From contig JAGFNK010000016.1 in assembly GCA_025769875.1 (NCBI GenBank), positions 124,001 through 188,000 of the forward strand: a stretch of 64,000 bases of DNA, read 5' to 3'. Below the pieces are notes generated by a model that worked only from the letters and a program-made list of their open reading frames with translations, did no database searches and was not told where the DNA came from. The number at the start of each line of letters is the position of its first letter. Positions within the stretch are counted from its first letter, which is position 1. Position numbers and translations under genes: made by a program. This document shows, piece after piece, positions 59,371 to 64,000 of this stretch. Origin of the DNA: Russula earlei (Eukaryota > Basidiomycota > Agaricomycetes > Russulales > Russulaceae).

Positions 59371-59659
59371 AATTAGTTTCTACTGGAGGTACAGTAATGT
59401 AACCCTATATATGACTACTTGGAATACATGACATGGATGTTGGACTCCAATACTCCCCCTCAACATCTGACATGTGGTAGGTAAAATGGAAGTAAGAAAT
59501 GGGTGTATGAAAAAGAAAGAAGGAAGAAATGGGCATATAAAGAAGAAAGTAATGGATGATGAAAGGATGTGAGTGAGATGGTGTAGTACCAGTACTCCCC
59601 CTCAATGTCTATGGTTGATGTCCTGGAGTCCAAGTAAAAGGTTTGGTCAGGTGAAGTCA

Positions 59660-62600
59660 GTGGTATGTAAGGTGTGAAACGGGTAACCCCTGGGTAAATT
59701 TTCCTGAACCACTACCCGTACCCATGAACACCGTACCCTTACAGATAAAGGGTACAGTTTCACTGTACATCGCTCGGGTTCACCGTTACTGGTACGGGTT
59801 CTATAATAACCGTGGTATGTAAGAAAAAACTGTGGGTTTCACGTATGTATCACTAGCTAGTAAAATAAAAGAAGTACATAGTATAACTAATCAAGCAAAA
59901 TGTTCTTTTTCAACGACACTGCAGCCAACACATCATCAAACACAAGGAGACTGCAATGGGCCCAGGAACCAAAGCAGAGAAAAGCTCGAATTGAACCCGA
60001 TGAGAGATTATTGTGCATGAATGGGAGAAGGTGACGGCCTTGTAAAAAAACCCATTCAACAGCTGTCGAGGTGGCAGGGATACTGAGATAATCCAAAGCC
60101 ATACGATGAAGGCTTGAATATACAAAACGGTTGTCATACCACCACTTCAGCGGATCTTTGATGTTTTCGACAGGGAGGCTCAAGTAGGCCTGGACCTCGT
60201 TCCGGCAGAGTTGGGTAGTGACAGAGAGATTACCAAATGATGCGTATCCTTTGTCATTTGCTTCTTTCATTTGGGCCGAGTCTCGGTCCAGGTCATCAGT
60301 GGTAGGCTTCTCATACTTCGCGTATTCATCATAAACAAGGTTCTCTGCCACCTCAATCCATTCACCTTCCCGATTCTGGTTGCGAAAATATTTGAGTTTC
60401 ATGCCAGGGTGTAGAACCATAGCGATGCGGTACGCAATAGAGTCGTCGGTGAGGGAGTAGTAACGGTTCATTTTCTTGCATGCAAGCTTCATGGCTTCAA
60501 CGAGAGCAGCTGGGAACTCTTTCCCTGTCTTTGGGTTGAGATGGCTGGTAAGCCGATCCATTGTGGGAATGACAGCAGCAACTCCCATGGAGTCTTGTGA
60601 AAAGAAGATAGTCACGTTCTTGAATTGCTTTGGGGAGATATTAGGAATTAATTCAATTAAGTAAAAATATGACTTACCCGTAGTACCAAGACAAGATCTT
60701 CAACGATAACCCACTCTTCATCATCAAGCTCATACTTCCGAAGCTTGAGGACCTTGTCGGCCGTCATTGCATCAATAACCTCACGATATTTCATTGCAAA
60801 ACGAAGCATGTAGTATGTCGAATTCCAGCGTGTCACAACATCACGCGGCATGAGGTGTGGCTTGAGTCCGAGCTCCTTGCAACACTTGCGCCACTTTGGG
60901 AGAGTGATAGTTGTTGAGTGAATGATAGCAAATGACAGATGACGAAGCTATTGAATCAAGATCAGTGGTTACTCCAAGTCCCAGGGAACAACTAAGATAA
61001 TACATACCTTCGTCACGATTTGACAAACAGTAGCTGTAGTTTCCATGATCTCTTCCTTCTTCTCCTTGTCTAGGTTCTCAAGTTCATCAATACCATCATC
61101 ATCATTATCCTCATCCGGTACATCCGATCTGTCTTCATCTTCGTCCTCGTCCTCATCCTCATCTTCGTCTTCGTCCTCGTCTTCTTCATCGAGTGCACCA
61201 TCTTCACCAACGTCATCATTGTTATCAGATACGCCAGCTAATGCAGTGTTGAATGGGCTGAGGAGGGCTTTGGCTGAGAGATGCAGAGTGTGATTGAAAC
61301 AGCGGATGCAGTTTTGTCCATCAAAAGAGTTCTCCATTGTTGCGAGAGCTTTGGTCTGCATGTTGTTCGCAGATCCATTGTCAGCATTTATGGCCAGAAT
61401 ACGATCTTGGAGTCCAAACGTTTCGAGCATCTTCTGAAAGGCCTTTGCCAAAGCTGTACCCGTATGAGATTCTGGAACCTCAATGATATTGAGTAAGAAA
61501 GCTAGCATGGCACCTTGATGCTCAAGGCGTACAGTCCAGGCAATGAACGCGCGGTGGCTGGTTGAAGTCCAACAATCGGTCACGAAGTGAATGCGACCTG
61601 GGTGTTCTCGCAGTAGTTTGCTTATCCGTTCACAGCACTTGATGTATGCAGCCTTGACATCACGTCGAACCGTGTTTGGACATGGAACTTTACGGTTAGG
61701 GTGCCCAGTCTTGAAAATATCGATGAGCTCGGGATCAGAGACAATTTGCGGAGGACGGTTGCATTCTGCCACCCATTTTGCAATGTGCGTGCTGTTCAAC
61801 GTGTTTAGAATAGAGCATTTAGCTGATAATAAGTACTACTTACCGAAATTCTGTGTTCGTGTGTGCTCGATGCGAGTACGTGACAGGCCGCTGTCCTTGG
61901 CGGGCAAATGCTGCAAATATGTTGCCAGTGTGGCCTTCACTAGCAGCCTCGCCCTTCATAGCTGCATTCACCGCGTCCTCACCAAAGCATCGGATGGCGT
62001 GGTGCTTGAGATTCGCAGTTGAAGATTTGTCGCCCTTATCTTGATAGCGCCGAACACCTTTCGAGCCTGTCTTGCAATGTTTTGACAAACAGGTGAAGAA
62101 GTGAGAGACGCGGTTTTTGTGAATTTGAATAGAGATGTCAGGCTTGAAAAACGTGTAGATGGGGGACCGCCATGACTTCTTTGCGTCTTCTAGTGTCCAA
62201 GTAAGCAAAAGAGGTAAAAAATGATAATAAAACGACATACGTAGGTCTTTTTCAAGCTCCTCGTTATCTGATTCAATCTCGATAGCATTGCCGGTTGCGC
62301 TGTTGCTGCTGATACTCATATGATCATCCATCATCAGTGCTTGCTCCGCTTCTTGTTCGCTTTCAATGGGTGTGGAGGTGGCATTGGATGCCACATGCTT
62401 TGCACGCTTGAGAGGCTGGGTGATTGCCTTCGAGCCATTTGCGATGCTACGTTTGACTCCATGCTGGAGTGCCTTGGTGCTCGACTTGACTGCACTGGCA
62501 AAGGAAGAGGTCGACGCCAAAGTCTGAAGTGAAGAGCGCGATGACTTTGCTGAGGACTTTGACCCCAAATTGCGAGGCATGAGCAACAAGTGAGATGTTG

Positions 62601-62982
62601 AAAATAATTTGCTCACCTTTATATGATCCAGCCAGATCTCGATGAACCAACCCTTCTGACCCATGTCATACGACTTTGCAAACATGGCACTAAGTGCCGT
62701 CTTCGCGTAAATGGAGGCAGCCGCTGAGTCTGAGTTGCGCTCACCAGTTTTCTCACGATTGTGATCAACAATTGCTTCCATTTGGGCTGGTCCCAAGCCT
62801 GTGCAAGCTGTCACCCTGTGGCAGGAGACTCTTGAATAGTGCTTTCAATACCTGTAAACCCGGCCGATAAGGGTGCAGTGTTGTGCGGGTGTGACAAATT
62901 TAAAACTGTACCCATACCCGCGCCTACCCGTGACCAAATTGTCACAGTGTCACCCGTACCCGAGTCACACCTTAGTGGTATG
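59660..62982 (-). mobile_element. hAT transposon with perfect 8-bp target-site duplication
   Basis: The element proper spans 59668-62974 (3,307 bp). It begins TAAGGTGTGA and ends TCACACCTTA, a perfect 10-bp terminal inverted repeat that continues imperfectly (AACGGGTA versus CTCGGGTACGGG). It is flanked on both sides by GTGGTATG (59660-59667 and 62975-62982), the 8-bp duplication expected for hAT. Subterminal regions contain repeated CCCGTACC-type motifs, typical transposase binding sites. It encodes a nearly full hAT transposase on the minus strand. Clean ends suggest a fairly recent insertion. Confidence 0.93.
59887..62580 (-). CDS. hAT-family transposase (BED finger, RNase H-like, C-terminal dimerization)
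   Basis: Spliced transposase of the hAT element. I place the start at ATG 62580 (MPRNLGSKSSAKSS), after a basic and acidic linker. A BED-type zinc finger follows near 62110-62000 (HFFTCLSKHCKTG...STANLKHHAIRCFG). The catalytic fold is marked by IHFVTDCWTSTSHRAFIAWT (first Asp), ILAINADNGSANNM (second Asp) and CFNHTLHLSAKALL. A long Glu-Asp repeat (about 61200-61130) interrupts the insertion domain. LMPRDVVTRWNSTYYML follows at about 60850-60800, and the hAT dimerization region is DPLKWWYDNRF, then LDYLSIPATSTAVEWVF and SIRAFLCFGSW, ending at 59887. Several GT-AG introns are needed (for example at about 62240-62190 and 61850-61800). No stop was seen within the motifs, so it may be active. Confidence 0.85.
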
Positions 62983-63189
62983 GGCACCACAGGAGATGGT
63001 GAGGAGAGGGCTGAACTGGACAAAGTGTAGATAGTGGCCAGCCAGACAGAGATGGCAGTGTGGGATGGAGCTGTGGTACATGGGACATGTACAGCAATGG
63101 TATAGATGGCTGGTGGCTTGGGACTTCAGAGGCAACATGGAGCTTGCAATGGCTTGAATTGGGGGCAATGGTGTGTGGATGACAGTAGA
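62983..63189. other. Spacer between hAT and second MULE
   Basis: Short stretch without genes. Its left edge continues the pre-insertion sequence left of 59660. Confidence 0.4.
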
Positions 63190-64000
63190 GATGGCTGGTG
63201 ACAGTCTTTGACATTTCGTGGCGGGTTGAATTACCATAAAAGGCGATTGTGTCAGCAAGAGAGTTGGGACTTCAATCACGCATTAATGGATGTAATTTAG
63301 TTATATAAGTGTGTTAATAATAAGATAACTCCTTACCATTTTCCCCCTACCAAAAAAAAAAGAAATGCAATCTCATTTCTGATTGATTGGCACGCCATCC
63401 ACATCATCCACCCATTCCAGCCCGAGCGCCCCTTTTGCAACACAATGTTTCCAGATCACTGCCAATTCTGGAAAGAGGGGAGGACTCAATTATGACCGGG
63501 AGCACAGCAGATACCCCATGGAATGGCCGACAGCAGCTGATTTTGACGCATGGTGCCGGCAAGAAGAATTGGCTCACTCAATTGAATTGATTCCATCCAG
63601 CACCAAGCATGGGCAGGGATGGACAAAGAAGGTTTTCATCTGCTCCCGCCAACTATCCGGGGGAGCTTTGAGTTATGTAAAGAAGCACCCCAATTGCACA
63701 TGGAGATCCAAGATCAAGAAGATGGGTTGCCATTGCTGAATAGTCATCAAGTCTTACATGGACGCGCCTACCATTCTTGGACAATATGCAAGCGAGCATT
63801 CCCATGAAATCGGAATTGCTAATCTTGCTTACACACGAATGTCACACATAGCGCGTGATAAAATTAAATTCATGCTGTCAAAGAAGGTTGATCCACGGGA
63901 AATAGTAAGTGCCTGTATTGAATTTATTTTATTTTTATTCACTAACTTAATAATGGAAAGGTACGCAATATTCAGGATTCATCGCCCGATGGCAGCCAAG
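63190..64000 (+). mobile_element. Left end of a second MULE transposon, truncated by the window edge
   Basis: A terminal repeat at about 63205-63300 (TACCATAAAAGGCGATTG, GAGTTGGGACTTCAATCAC) matches the inverted repeats of the decayed MULE at 55836-58785, and homology with the reverse complement of 58620-58700 continues to about 63350 (CCTTACCATTTTCCCCCTACC). It is followed by a transposase N-terminus on the plus strand. The element runs past 64000. Confidence 0.72.
63383..64000 (+). CDS. MULE transposase, N-terminal part (runs off window)
   Basis: Frame 63383-63739 contains AADFDAWCRQEELAHSI, TKKVFICSRQLSGG and KKHPNCTWRSKIKKMGCHC, the FAR1/GCM-like zinc-binding N-terminus of fungal MULE transposases. 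It continues, after a small frame change or intron near 63740, into LGQYASEHSHEIGIANLAY and RMSHIARDKIKFML, the segment that precedes the DDE domain. The catalytic domain should lie right of the window, so completeness cannot be judged. Confidence 0.62.

Overview
This window is nuclear DNA of a filamentous basidiomycete, most likely a mushroom-forming Agaricomycete. Genes are broken by many short introns (about 43-75 nt, GT-AG with CTNAC/CTGAC-like branch sites, plus three candidate GC-AG introns), they lie on both strands a few hundred bases apart, and several families are typical of Agaricomycetes: Goodbye- and NACHT-type STAND receptors with WD40 or ankyrin repeats, and MULE and hAT transposons. 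No order or species can be fixed from the sequence alone.

Layout. 1-2.4 kb: no gene seen, only simple repeats. 2.4-19.8 kb is a conserved housekeeping block: a HEN1-type small-RNA methyltransferase (+), V-ATPase subunit e (VMA9, -), the sterol 14-alpha-demethylase CYP51/ERG11 (-), a mitochondrial RNase II-type exoribonuclease (DSS1-like, -) head to head with a U1-type zinc-finger protein (+), an STK16/ENV7-like kinase (-), a disordered protein (-) head to head with the GARP subunit VPS51 (+), a cysteine-rich membrane protein (-) and a DUF427 protein (-). 20-32 kb is an accessory island: a decayed Goodbye/ankyrin STAND gene, a decayed Zn2Cys6 transcription-factor gene, a large NACHT receptor with 19 nearly identical WD40 repeats, and a broken copy of the promoter and first exon of CYP51.

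33-54.6 kb is again mostly conserved: tRNA-Gly(GCC) with an intron, a Shewanella-like protein phosphatase, a coiled-coil protein, a LAT-type amino-acid permease, two tandem tRNA-Ser-like Pol III units that each carry two anticodon arms, a secreted-protein relic, COX4, a large disordered protein, ERG28, an F-box-like protein and a VCX1-type Ca2+/H+ antiporter. 54.6-64 kb is a transposon nest: a decayed MULE split by a solo LTR, a Copia gag-like relic, a complete hAT element with a perfect 8-bp target duplication, and the start of a second MULE that runs off the right edge.

How the genes relate. Two ergosterol genes (ERG11 and ERG28) lie about 40 kb apart, and membrane and vacuole functions recur (VMA9, VCX1, ENV7-like kinase, VPS51), but fungal gene order does not imply an operon and I infer no shared regulation. 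The most unusual features are the WD40 array with variation confined to a few residues, the double-anticodon-arm tRNA-like units, and the displaced CYP51 fragment. Several otherwise conserved genes need a one-base frame correction, often at a short homopolymer; this could be assembly error or real decay and affects how the gene models should be read.
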